Shown one piece after another: positions 1 to 5,754 of a stretch of DNA of 20,098 bases. The stretch is from a virus, in the IMG/VR virus record IMGVR_UViG_3300042509_000843, positions 1 to 20,098 of that record. One strand, written 5' to 3'. Made by a program: the position numbers and the translations under genes. The notes under the pieces were generated by a model. It ran no database searches. It was given only the letters and a program-made list of their open reading frames with translations, and was not told the DNA's origin. The first letter of the stretch is position 1. Every line of letters starts with the position of its first letter.

Positions 1-28
1 CCCGCGCGATCACCTGCGTATTAGACAT
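1..28 (-). CDS. 5' end of a truncated CDS, product unknown
   Basis: Only the first nine codons (MSNTQVIAR) are inside the window and the gene runs off the left edge. The start is chosen because an ATG at 28-26 is preceded by TTAGGAGG with nine bases between the GGAGG and the ATG. This is the best Shine-Dalgarno sequence in the window. It follows the 146-codon gene at 114-554 across an 85-base gap, so it may begin a new transcription unit. The product cannot be told from nine residues. Confidence 0.6.
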
Positions 29-113
29 AGCTGGGAGCCTCCTAACATTATTGCATTAGGTAGGCAAAGCGTTATACTTAGTAGCATAAAACAATCTGTT
101 ATACTGTATTGTA
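29..113 (-). promoter_or_regulatory. AT-rich leader with two TATAAC boxes and a strong RBS
   Basis: This 85-base gap holds no gene. On the minus strand it carries the octamer AGTATAAC twice (plus-strand GTTATACT at 71-78 and 98-105, 27 bases apart). An inverted pair ACAAT/ATTGT (91-95 and 108-112) surrounds the upstream copy. The TATAAC boxes could be -10 elements, but I find no good -35 element at 16-18 bases from either. The TTAGGAGG ribosome binding site at 35-42 serves the gene that starts at 28. A promoter here is an inference from position and composition. Confidence 0.35.
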
Positions 114-554
114 TCACTGCTTTGATTTGGTCTTGCTCTTAGCGTTAGTGATATGTTCTTGTACTGTAGCTTTACTAGGGATACTAACAATAGTATGACC
201 TAATGATTTCATCTTACGTTGCAGCACAATGTTCTCGCCGTGATGAAGGATGGCACTCACTCGATTCATACCGCATCCCATTAGCTTACCGATCTCACGG
301 TATGTCATGCCTTTAACTCTGTTGTGATAAGCTCTCTCGCAGTCGTAGGTATCAATCCACTTAGCAGTCTCTTCTTCCTCGGTAATAGTCTCAAGCTTAT
401 CGGGATACTTTATCCAGCCTTTAGCAATAGCATTAAGCACAAGTGATGGTGCTTGATTTAAAAGGCTGAGTTTCCTCTGTGATTCAAGCAGATCATCCTT
501 AGAGATCTCACCGTCTTGGACTTGACGAGTAAGGTATTTCTGTACGCCTCCCAT
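114..554 (-). CDS. Helix-turn-helix domain protein (146 aa), unknown role
   Basis: I do not recognise a named family. The centre (about residues 83-103) reads like a helix-turn-helix: GMTYREIGKLMGCGMNRVSA, the pattern seen in resolvase-type or sigma-factor-like DNA-binding domains. The N-terminal 70 residues are helical and charged, with an acidic run (TEEEE). The C-terminus is lysine-rich. The ATG at 554 lies one base after the TAA of the preceding gene (TAATATG), so translation is probably coupled. Possible roles are a late-gene regulator or a small-terminase-like DNA-binding protein ahead of the next module. Neither can be shown from sequence alone. Confidence 0.7.
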   Translation of the reverse strand: MGGVQKYLTRQVQDGEISKDDLLESQRKLSLLNQAPSLVLNAIAKGWIKYPDKLETITEEEETAKWIDTYDCERAYHNRVKGMTYREIGKLMGCGMNRVSAILHHGENIVLQRKMKSLGHTIVSIPSKATVQEHITNAKSKTKSKQ

Positions 555-555
555 A

Positions 556-771
556 TTACTGTTGGTTCTTTTCTTCTATCGCTTCGATCTGGTTGAGCAG
601 ATCAACGATAGAGTTATTGGATTGAATCAACTCCATCTCAAGCTTACGAGCTAATGCGAATACAACGGTTAGCGTTAGTATCGGGTAATGCTTCCTAAGC
701 TTCTCAATCTCAGCGTCACAACGTGGCGTTGCTGACTTAGTATCTTCAAAGAACTCTGCGGTAGTTGTCAT
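556..771 (-). CDS. Small phage protein with C-terminal coiled coil (71 aa)
   Basis: Not recognised. The C-terminal half (from about residue 35) has heptad-like hydrophobic spacing and ends in a charged helix (LLNQIEAIEEKNQQ), suggesting a short coiled coil. I start it at the ATG at 771 (MTTTAEFF). The upstream in-frame ATG at 798 would overlap the preceding SSB-like gene, and 771 has the A/C-rich start context TTAACACCATG seen at several other genes here. There is no Shine-Dalgarno sequence. It lies between the SSB-like gene and the HTH gene in the same unit. Confidence 0.6.
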   Translation of the reverse strand: MTTTAEFFEDTKSATPRCDAEIEKLRKHYPILTLTVVFALARKLEMELIQSNNSIVDLLNQIEAIEEKNQQ

Positions 772-794
772 GGTGTTAAATGGTTTGTTGTATA

Positions 795-1082
795 TCAAAA
801 AGGAATGTCATCTTCAGGTCCAAGAGGATCGTTAGCAGATACCTTCTTAGTGATTGCAGGAGGCATACGGTCCTCGGTCTTTACATAGTTACCGAGGATT
901 GGACCTTTGTGTCCATCTTGTCTGGCTTGCTTAGATACAGACTGAACAATCATCCCATCGTTACCGTACTGGTCACGGCCAGCCTTATTGGTAATGAGAG
1001 CGATATCTAAATACGTTCCAGCCTTACCTTTGAAGAGATGGGTCTTGTCTACTTTAGTAACGTCAATCTTTCCGGTTATCAT
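795..1082 (-). CDS. SSB-like single-stranded DNA-binding protein (95 aa)
   Basis: The C-terminus ends in EDDIPF. This is the acidic tip that bacterial SSB proteins use to dock replication and repair partners. The N-terminal 65 residues have the feel of a small beta-rich OB fold (KIDVTKVDKTHLFKGKAGTY) and resemble short phage proteins that carry the same DDIPF tail. It is much shorter than bacterial SSB (about 170 aa), with almost no linker. It directly follows dnaB in transcription order, which fits a role in coating ssDNA at the phage fork. The ATG at 1082 has no Shine-Dalgarno sequence but has the leader AAACACCATG. The SSB role is inferred from the tail, length and position. Confidence 0.7.
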   Translation of the reverse strand: MITGKIDVTKVDKTHLFKGKAGTYLDIALITNKAGRDQYGNDGMIVQSVSKQARQDGHKGPILGNYVKTEDRMPPAITKKVSANDPLGPEDDIPF

Positions 1083-1139
1083 GGTGTTTATGTTGGACTT
1101 AGGTCCGGTGATAGGTTGGCAGAAATGTTTAGGCCAGTC

Positions 1140-1155
1140 AACCTGTCGTTGGGTT
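1140..1155 (-). promoter_or_regulatory. Putative operator, degenerate copy (site 1)
   Basis: In the 80-base gap between dnaB and the SSB-like gene, the minus strand reads AACCCAACGACAGGTT. This matches the palindromic motif found at 8058-8073 and 11335-11350 in 13 of 16 bases or better. It lies 58 bases upstream of the SSB-like start codon. A TTGACT hexamer overlaps its end, but I see no convincing -10 element at the right distance. The rest of the gap (1083-1163) holds no gene. Confidence 0.4.
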
Positions 1156-1163
1156 TTTTAAAC

Positions 1164-2459
1164 TTAGGTATCAATGCCGCACTCAGAGAACCGGCAGAAC
1201 TGTCCATCGTACCAGAGTTTTACCAGTCCGCACTCACCGTCGCGCTGCTTGGCGATCACAATGGTTGCTTCTCCTTTAGGCTCTCGGCGGTCTCGGTCTA
1301 AGAGCATGACACAGTCGGCATCACGCTCAATCTGACCGGAGTCAGCGAGATCGGTTAGTCTGGGTTGTCTCCCTTTATCCTTCTCGTTCTCGCGGTTTAA
1401 TTGAGCGAGACACAACATTGCAACTCCAGTTTGGACGGCAATGTCTTTAAGCTTGCCACTGACCTCTGCGACCTCATACGTGCGTTTTTCTGCTCGGTCT
1501 GCGGCTTTGATCTTCTGAAGGTAATCTATGATCACCAGCTTAACCCCATGCTTGCGTACTGCTCGACGTATGTTTGCGGTGATGGAGGCAATGCTTTGAG
1601 AGCTAGAACCATCGAGGAACCATAACGGACTAGAAGCAATCTTGGCAGACGCTCCACTCATCGAGCGCATATCACCTTCGGAAAGATCACCGCTTTTTAG
1701 GTTTTGCATTGGCACTCCACCAATAGAAGCGACTGATCTTCGGAAGATTGATTCCTTACTCATCTCAAGCGATATAAATAAGGTTGGCACTCTTGCTTGT
1801 ATTGCTGCGGCTTCTGCTATTGCAATGGCAATTGCGGTTTTACCGATAGATGGACGAGCAGCAATGATTGCCATCTCTCGCAACTGCAAACCATCAGTCA
1901 TCTGGTCCAGCCGATAGAATCCAGTCGTGATCCCGCTCAACGTACCTTTGCGAGCAAGCCGCTCTTGCATCTGGTCAATAAACGTACCGGCAACTTGCTT
2001 TGAGGTTGAAAGAGTCTCACGGGATAGCTCAATGCTGAGTCCAGACTCGGCATTAGCGACGATTTGATCCGGTTGGAGGGTCAGGACAGCGGATTCGCGA
2101 ATCAAGCGGTCTCCGGTCAATCGTAGCTGGCGACGATGAGCGGCTTCGACAACACCTTTGACGTAGTTCGGGAGATTGGCTGGTGATGGGCAGACTTCCA
2201 TCGCTTTGTTCCAGTCTTCAAACGGGATCGGTTGATTGCTGTTAAGCTTCTTCCATTCCTTACCAAGCTCGGGTAATGATATTTGGCGGTTCTGTTGGCT
2301 TAGAGATCTAATCGTCTCGTATGTGTCTCTAAGCGTGTTTGTCTCTATCCATTCGCTTTTAACTTCAGCGAATGCATCAGCGCAAGTGTCGAGGGTTCCG
2401 GTAAGACAAGCTCCAATTAGACCAAACTCGTCGTCTTCAGCGAAGAAAGCGTCGTTCAC
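1164..2459 (-). CDS. dnaB: Replicative DNA helicase, DnaB family (431 aa)
   Basis: This hexameric 5'-3' helicase unwinds DNA at the phage replication fork. Visible motifs are Walker A ARPSIGKT (201-208), SLEMS (230-234), Walker B LVIIDY (308-313), the LAQLNRE glutamine motif (351-357), LADSGQIERDAD (371-382) and the KQRDG arginine-finger region (404-408). The N-terminal domain (about 1-145) is DnaB-like but divergent. Length is close to the usual 440-470 aa. The start is a GTG at 2459 whose bases overlap the TGA of the DUF1376 gene (GTGA), with GGAAGGA eight to ten bases upstream. Coupling to DUF1376, a replication-initiation-type protein, suggests that protein may help load this helicase. 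Confidence 0.95.
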   Translation of the reverse strand: MNDAFFAEDDEFGLIGACLTGTLDTCADAFAEVKSEWIETNTLRDTYETIRSLSQQNRQISLPELGKEWKKLNSNQPIPFEDWNKAMEVCPSPANLPNYVKGVVEAAHRRQLRLTGDRLIRESAVLTLQPDQIVANAESGLSIELSRETLSTSKQVAGTFIDQMQERLARKGTLSGITTGFYRLDQMTDGLQLREMAIIAARPSIGKTAIAIAIAEAAAIQARVPTLFISLEMSKESIFRRSVASIGGVPMQNLKSGDLSEGDMRSMSGASAKIASSPLWFLDGSSSQSIASITANIRRAVRKHGVKLVIIDYLQKIKAADRAEKRTYEVAEVSGKLKDIAVQTGVAMLCLAQLNRENEKDKGRQPRLTDLADSGQIERDADCVMLLDRDRREPKGEATIVIAKQRDGECGLVKLWYDGQFCRFSECGIDT

Positions 2460-3187
2460 AGAGAATCCTTCCAGTCAATCTGCTTCTTGTGAGCAGATGC
2501 AATTGGAAGGGATGGTTGAGAGTCTTTCTTCGGGAAAATCCCCTTCCATCCACTAGCAATTGAGTTCTCGACGGCAGTCGGGAAGTCAGCAGAGGTAAAC
2601 TCTCGGGACCACTTGGTCAGTGATGCTGCCAGTCCGGTCTTCTTGTAGCCTTCTCGCTTCTCGGCTTTGTACTGGAGCCATAACTTAACGGCTTGGAGAC
2701 AGCTATCGGTTCGCAAGCTCTCCGGTAGCTCAACTCCGAAGGAAACCTCCCATGGCGACTTAGGAGCCGCTGTATCTTTCTTATTAGGAGTAGGAGAAGG
2801 AGATGGAGAGCATATGTTTGGCATATCCACTGGCAATGCGGTGGGATATGCGGTGGCATTGCCAACCCATCTCTTTTTAGCGTTATCTGTCTGCTTTTGC
2901 CGATATTGATCCTGCTTCTCCCTTTCGGTCTCCATTCTTGGATTACGGAAGTTGCCTTCAGCATCAATCTGGAACTTGCTCTGGCATATGCGTTGGGAAT
3001 GCGGTGGCATACCAATGCAAACCCGAGTGAAATCACTTTCGGTTAACGATTCACGCGACCACTGGATGCAAAGCAGCGTAATGTAGGCTCCCTTCTCCTC
3101 GTTGGTCATTGTGATGGTTCCAGCTAAGAAATCGTCAGCGTAGAACTGGAAGGCTGGAGCCTTACGGGTTTTCTTGTCTTCGTTCAT
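2456..3187 (-). CDS. DUF1376 family phage replication protein (243 aa)
   Basis: The N-terminal 90 residues match the DUF1376 pattern: AFQFYADDFLAGTITMTNEEKGAY (written here as overlapping landmarks FYADDF at 15-20 and MTNEEKGAY at 27-35), then a Trp-containing helix. DUF1376 proteins sit next to DnaB or DnaC in many phages and are thought to act in replication initiation. A low-complexity Pro/Ser segment follows (about 110-140), then a helical C-terminal part with W-rich helices like those of replisome organisers. I start it at the ATG at 3187, which forms an ATGA overlap with the methyltransferase stop; an upstream extension would be read inside that gene. Iteron-like repeats lie inside its coding sequence. 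Confidence 0.85.
   Translation of the reverse strand: MNEDKKTRKAPAFQFYADDFLAGTITMTNEEKGAYITLLCIQWSRESLTESDFTRVCIGMPPHSQRICQSKFQIDAEGNFRNPRMETEREKQDQYRQKQTDNAKKRWVGNATAYPTALPVDMPNICSPSPSPTPNKKDTAAPKSPWEVSFGVELPESLRTDSCLQAVKLWLQYKAEKREGYKKTGLAASLTKWSREFTSADFPTAVENSIASGWKGIFPKKDSQPSLPIASAHKKQIDWKDSL
2832..3012. repeat. Iteron-like repeats, candidate replication origin
   Basis: Inside the DUF1376 gene the plus-strand nonamer ATGCGKTGG occurs four times in two pairs: 2836-2844 and 2848-2856 (12-base period), then 2988-2996 (ATGCGTTGG) and 2999-3007 (11-base period). The first pair is framed by a perfect 8-bp inverted repeat, GGCAATGC at 2832-2839 and GCATTGCC at 2856-2863. The second pair has a weaker version. 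A 25-base purine-rich run lies beside it at 2786-2810. The copies are read in different codon frames, so they are not explained by a repeated peptide. Origins with iterons inside an initiator gene are known in lambdoid phages; that this is one is inference. Confidence 0.45.
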
Positions 3188-3954
3188 AGGTCTTGGGTTA
3201 GGGTTTTCCACGCGATCATCATTGCGGCAGGGACTTGTCCGTTTCCGATTGCTCGCAGACGTTTTGGTCTGTCTGGAATGCAATTTTCCACCGGATCAGT
3301 TCCTCCATCTTGATTGGATTGAGATCTGTCCAGCCTAACGGCCAACCCATTAACCACTCGACCCACGTTGGGTTCAGCTTTCCACCAACCAGAGAAGCAA
3401 GTGTTGGAGTCTTTCGCGTTCTCTCCGCAGGATAGTTTCCCTCCTTTGCGTTGTGCGCTGTTGGAGTCGGCCAATATCCAGATCCGGTCTCTGAAGTGAT
3501 TGGCTCCTGCGTGATGCGCCCCCACAATACCCCACCTAGAATCATACCCCATCGAGGAAAGGTCACCGATAACGGTTCCAAGACCTCTGACCACAAGCAG
3601 CGGTGAGTTTTCCACAAAGACGAACCGAGGTCGTACCTCACCGACAATTCTCGCCATTTGCTTCCATAATCCGCTTTTCTCACCAGAAATCCCCCCCCCC
3701 CGTCCAGCGGAGGATATGTCTTGGCAGGGAAATCCACCGCTGACGATATCAATTGAGCCTCTCCAGTGGCTCCCATTGAATGTTTTAACGTCGTCCCATA
3801 TTGGGAATCGCTCCAAACATCCGTCTCTCTGTCGCGCCAATAAGCATTGTCTAGCGTAGGGATCAATCTCAACAGCGCATCTGGTGCGCCATCCAAGTTG
3901 TGATCCGCCCAACAAACCGCCTCCTGCTCCTGCAAAAAGTGCCAACTCATTCAT
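3184..3954 (-). CDS. C5 cytosine-specific DNA methyltransferase (256 aa)
   Basis: It transfers a methyl group from SAM to carbon 5 of cytosine in DNA, probably to protect phage DNA from host restriction. Motifs: I FAGAGGG (7-13), IV GGFPCQDIS with catalytic Cys77, VI VENSP (114-118), VIII-like NHFRDRIWI (152-160) and IX/X-like AIGNGQVP (235-242). It is short for the family (usually 300-400 aa), with only about 75 residues for target recognition between motifs VIII and IX. I chose the ATG at 3954 because GGAG lies six bases upstream; an ATG at 3984 falls inside a hairpin. The stop overlaps the DUF1376 start (ATGA). An 11-G tract encodes part of the post-motif-IV loop, and another long ORF overlaps nearly the whole gene. 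Confidence 0.92.
   Translation of the reverse strand: MNELALFAGAGGGLLGGSQLGWRTRCAVEIDPYARQCLLARQRDGCLERFPIWDDVKTFNGSHWRGSIDIVSGGFPCQDISSAGRGGGISGEKSGLWKQMARIVGEVRPRFVFVENSPLLVVRGLGTVIGDLSSMGYDSRWGIVGAHHAGANHFRDRIWILADSNSAQRKGGKLSCGENAKDSNTCFSGWWKAEPNVGRVVNGLAVRLDRSQSNQDGGTDPVENCIPDRPKRLRAIGNGQVPAAMMIAWKTLTQDL
3219..3950 (-). CDS. Overlapping alternative-frame ORF within the methyltransferase gene (243 aa)
   Basis: This same-strand ORF starts at an ATG four bases after the methyltransferase start and stays open for 243 codons in another frame. From about residue 90 its product has recognisable motifs: a YGSKW...RYD...SLWKT stretch, FPRWGM, GSGYWPTPTA and LNPTWVEWLMGWPLGWTDL. From memory, stand-alone phage proteins annotated as hypothetical or methyltransferase-associated carry the same set. 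The methyltransferase segment WWKAEPNVGRVVNGLAVRLD and the NPTWVEWLMGW segment are two readings of the same bases. It may be a real second protein, or a frame echo of conserved methyltransferase codons that databases have propagated. It shares the same RBS region, and no separate function is known. Confidence 0.45.
   Translation of the reverse strand: MSWHFLQEQEAVCWADHNLDGAPDALLRLIPTLDNAYWRDRETDVWSDSQYGTTLKHSMGATGEAQLISSAVDFPAKTYPPLDGGGGFLVRKADYGSKWRELSVRYDLGSSLWKTHRCLWSEVLEPLSVTFPRWGMILGGVLWGRITQEPITSETGSGYWPTPTAHNAKEGNYPAERTRKTPTLASLVGGKLNPTWVEWLMGWPLGWTDLNPIKMEELIRWKIAFQTDQNVCEQSETDKSLPQ
3691..3701. repeat. 11-bp homopolymeric G:C tract
   Basis: Eleven consecutive C on the plus strand (G on the coding strand) lie within the methyltransferase gene, encoding the glycines just after the PCQ motif. 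Tracts of this length slip during replication in phase-variable bacterial methyltransferase genes. At eleven G the methyltransferase frame is intact. Loss of one G, or gain of two, would shift the ribosome into the overlapping alternative frame, which is open on both sides of the tract. Confidence 0.85.
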
Positions 3955-3971
3955 GTATTCTCCAAAGAAAA

Positions 3972-4036
3972 CCCCGTCACGCATCGTGCTAGGAACTCGC
4001 GGATAATCAACGCGACGTTACACGATACGGACGGGG
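3972..4036 (-). terminator. Long hairpin with U-rich tail before the methyltransferase
   Basis: On the minus strand, arm CCCCGTCCGTATCGTG (4036-4021) pairs with CACGATGCGTGACGGGG (3988-3972). That gives 16 pairs with one G-U wobble and one bulged U. The 32-base loop holds an inner TCGCG/CGCGA stem. The 3' arm is followed at once by TTTTCTTT and then the methyltransferase RBS (GGAG) and ATG at 3954. The form is that of an intrinsic terminator or attenuator that would separate the methyltransferase, DUF1376 and dnaB genes from the upstream genes, or of a leader controlling translation. The 155-base gap 3955-4109 holds no convincing gene. Confidence 0.65.
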
Positions 4037-4109
4037 GAAATTGGTTGTACATGGATTATCTTTTGAATGTCCTCGCTCGCTTCCTAGGGCTTGCGCTGAC
4101 TGCTTACTT

Positions 4110-4292
4110 CTAAGGCTGGATCTTCGGTTCGTCCAGCACAAATTTGTCAAAAAACTCAGCCTTTGGTCGAACGTAGAAGATCTCCCCTCGTTGGTAAATC
4201 ACGCAGAGTCGCTTGGTCTCTCCAATTCTCAGTTGAGCTTCGGCAACAAACTCAACCTCAACGGTTGGCTTAGTCTTTGACAGGTATTTCAT
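4110..4292 (-). CDS. DUF1653-like small protein (60 aa)
   Basis: The middle and C-terminal part (CVIYQRGEIFYVRPKAEFFDKF, landmarks VIYQ at 31-34 and VRPKAEFFDKF at 41-51) resembles the ending of DUF1653 proteins, which carry a conserved VRPxxxFxxxV segment. That family is small, beta-rich and of unknown function. The ATG at 4292 lies within the last codons of the preceding gene (23-base overlap), so translation is probably coupled. No Shine-Dalgarno sequence is visible. The long hairpin described at 3972-4036 lies downstream. Confidence 0.6.
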   Translation of the reverse strand: MKYLSKTKPTVEVEFVAEAQLRIGETKRLCVIYQRGEIFYVRPKAEFFDKFVLDEPKIQP

Positions 4293-4548
4293 TTACTGGC
4301 CTGTAGTGTGGTGTTGGGTAGTTGCCGCGAGTTTTAGTATCAATGCGAAACTTTTTGGTTTCCATCAATCCAAGTTTGACTGACTTGTTGAGCACAAGTC
4401 CAGCAGCGTTAGGGGACAGCTTCCAAAGATCAGACCATTGGTTAGCGGTCAACCATCCCTCTGGGACGCTCTCTGCTTGATGTTGGATTGCTGCCCTCAG
4501 CCGCTTTAAAAGTTCGGCAGATGCCAATTCTGTTCGTTCTGAGGCCAT
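4270..4548 (-). CDS. Winged-helix-like small protein (92 aa)
   Basis: Not assigned to a named family. Residues about 30-65 (landmarks GWLTANQWSDLW, then AAGLVLNKSVKLGL) look like the helix-turn-helix core of a winged-helix domain, followed by a basic strand (ETKKFRID) that could be the wing. I start it at the ATG at 4548 (MASERTEL), inside the end of the metallophosphoesterase gene. The longer in-frame reading to 4677 is only the other frame of that gene. It may be a small DNA-binding regulator, but no target is visible. Confidence 0.65.
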   Translation of the reverse strand: MASERTELASAELLKRLRAAIQHQAESVPEGWLTANQWSDLWKLSPNAAGLVLNKSVKLGLMETKKFRIDTKTRGNYPTPHYRPVNEIPVKD

Positions 4549-5255
4549 TGGTGCAGGTATAGTTGCGCTGAGTTGTCTGTGTATTCTCCAAATACGATCC
4601 CGTGAGACCAAGCTAACGTTGATCGTCGTTTTCCTGCGTAATCCATTGACGGAATATCCGCCAAAGTTCCGACACAAAAGCCAATTGGATTTGACTGGTT
4701 GCGACCAGTCGCTTGACCGGCTCGATGAGCATGAGCCACAACACAGTTACCAAATGTCTCGGCTGAATCACGAATAAAGTTTTCCCCATAGAGAACCCCA
4801 TGTCCCCAACTAAAACCGCCCAACTTATAGAATGATCTTTCAAGACAGTCATGGGTCTCAATAAACGTATGGCAGTGTTTGTTAATAGGCTCAACCATTC
4901 GTTCCCATACAGCCTCCGCAAATCCTCTTACAACAGCGTTATGGTGATTGAGATACTTCTTAGCTCGCTCATCGTGATTTCCTAAAGTGAACACCGTTGG
5001 GCGTAACTCATTGAGGAACTTTACTCCCTCTTGGATATCATCAAGATAATCGTCCGCTTGATCCGAGTCATTTGGGTTTTGGAGTGAGCCAGATCGCAAT
5101 GAGGCGAGATCGAATGCGTCCCCTAAATGGATTATCTCGTCTGGCTTGAATTTCTCGCGGAACAATAGCACCGCAGCGAGTGCATCTTGATTGGCTCGGC
5201 TCCCATGACTGCAACCAATCGCCATAACTCGACGGTGGTGCTGAGTGATGTTCAC
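4506..5255 (-). CDS. Calcineurin-like metallophosphoesterase (249 aa)
   Basis: Metal-dependent phosphoesterase fold. Metal-ligand motifs in order are CSHG (15-18), HLGDAFD with GD at 45-46 and D49, GNHDE (92-96), WGHG (150-153) and AHAH (174-177). The first motif is normally D-x-H; here it reads C-S-H, so the usual aspartate ligand is a cysteine. Phage proteins of this family often act on phosphoesters in nucleic acids or nucleotides; the substrate is unknown here. The start is a GTG at 5255, the first possible start after an in-frame stop; an ATG at 5225 just before motif I is the alternative. Neither has a clear RBS. Confidence 0.85.
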   Translation of the reverse strand: MNITQHHRRVMAIGCSHGSRANQDALAAVLLFREKFKPDEIIHLGDAFDLASLRSGSLQNPNDSDQADDYLDDIQEGVKFLNELRPTVFTLGNHDERAKKYLNHHNAVVRGFAEAVWERMVEPINKHCHTFIETHDCLERSFYKLGGFSWGHGVLYGENFIRDSAETFGNCVVAHAHRAGQATGRNQSNPIGFCVGTLADIPSMDYAGKRRSTLAWSHGIVFGEYTDNSAQLYLHQWPQNEQNWHLPNF

Positions 5256-5311
5256 AATGGGGAATAATCATAAAAGAAGAGCAAAATCAAGACACACTCG
5301 CGTTGATTAGG

Positions 5312-5584
5312 TTAATTCAAGCGCAACTTATTGCTACGAACACTCCAAACCCAAAAGTAAGAAACACGATACTTAGCAGCTAACTGTTTGTTAGTCATGC
5401 TCTTGTCAGCTTGTCGCACCGCATCGACAATCTGCTGCGGTATCTTGAGTCCCTTTGGTCGTCCCCTTCCACGCTTTGCTGTGCGTCTGGGCTTAAGTGT
5501 TCTCAAGACTTCTTTGGTCTCCACCTTCTTATGGACTCCAAGCAATCTAGAGATCCCGCTTTTGATTTCGTTGAGTATGTTCAT
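5312..5584 (-). CDS. HTH protein with AT-hook-like motif (90 aa), paralog 3 of 3
   Basis: The centre has a basic GRGRPKG segment (residues 39-45) that matches the AT-hook core, a minor-groove DNA-binding motif. A C-terminal helix-turn-helix follows: MTNKQLAAKYRVSYFWVWSV (63-82). The HTH resembles those of the next two upstream genes, with shared P..I/V near its beginning and the pattern LA.KY.VS...W..R. The ATG at 5584 overlaps the TGA of the upstream small gene (ATGA). It is likely a DNA-binding protein; whether it regulates transcription is not shown. Confidence 0.75.
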   Translation of the reverse strand: MNILNEIKSGISRLLGVHKKVETKEVLRTLKPRRTAKRGRGRPKGLKIPQQIVDAVRQADKSMTNKQLAAKYRVSYFWVWSVRSNKLRLN

Positions 5585-5754
5585 TTTCTGGTCTTATTGT
5601 GTCTGATTTTGTGTATCCAACCTATGCTGACTGCGTAGTCTTCTTTTATTTGTCTGTATGTTTTGTTGTTCTTTAGGTCTTGTAGTACTTCTATTACAAC
5701 TGCTTCGGGTATATGTCCGCGCTTTGGTATGTATGACTCATTTTTTATCGTCAT
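5581..5754 (-). CDS. Tiny HTH protein (57 aa), paralog 2 of 3
   Basis: This gene was found by direct translation of the gap between its neighbours. It reads MTIKNESYIPKRGHIPEA at the start and ends IRHNKTRK. The C-terminal part (TYRQIKEDYAVSIGWIHKIR, residues 32-51) is a helix-turn-helix of the same kind as both flanking genes. Both ends overlap neighbours by ATGA: its ATG at 5754 with the TGA of the gene at 5751-5993, and its TGA with the ATG at 5584. That tight double overlap and the shared motif argue that it is real. Confidence 0.8.
   Translation of the reverse strand: MTIKNESYIPKRGHIPEAVVIEVLQDLKNNKTYRQIKEDYAVSIGWIHKIRHNKTRK

Noticed and set aside
1138-1160. Possible plus-strand terminator (small CAAC/GTTG stem followed by six T).
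   Set aside because: Stem is only four pairs and no plus-strand gene precedes it; the bases are better read as a degenerate copy of the palindromic motif.
780-1301. Plus-strand ORFs over the SSB-like gene and the end of dnaB.
   Set aside because: Antisense shadows with no RBS or protein pattern; all supported genes are on the minus strand.
2617-3036. ORF of 139 codons on the minus strand inside the DUF1376 gene.
   Set aside because: Product is basic and without pattern; the DUF1376 frame is clearly the coding one.
3360-3372. ACCCA/TGGGT palindrome within the methyltransferase gene, similar to the operator motif.
   Set aside because: Spacing (three bases) and core differ from AACCCANCGAYRGGTT, and it lies in constrained coding sequence.
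3951-4052. A 33-codon minus-strand ORF whose TGA overlaps the methyltransferase ATG.
   Set aside because: It is almost entirely the long hairpin at 3972-4036, and has no RBS or recognisable protein pattern; the hairpin explains the sequence better.
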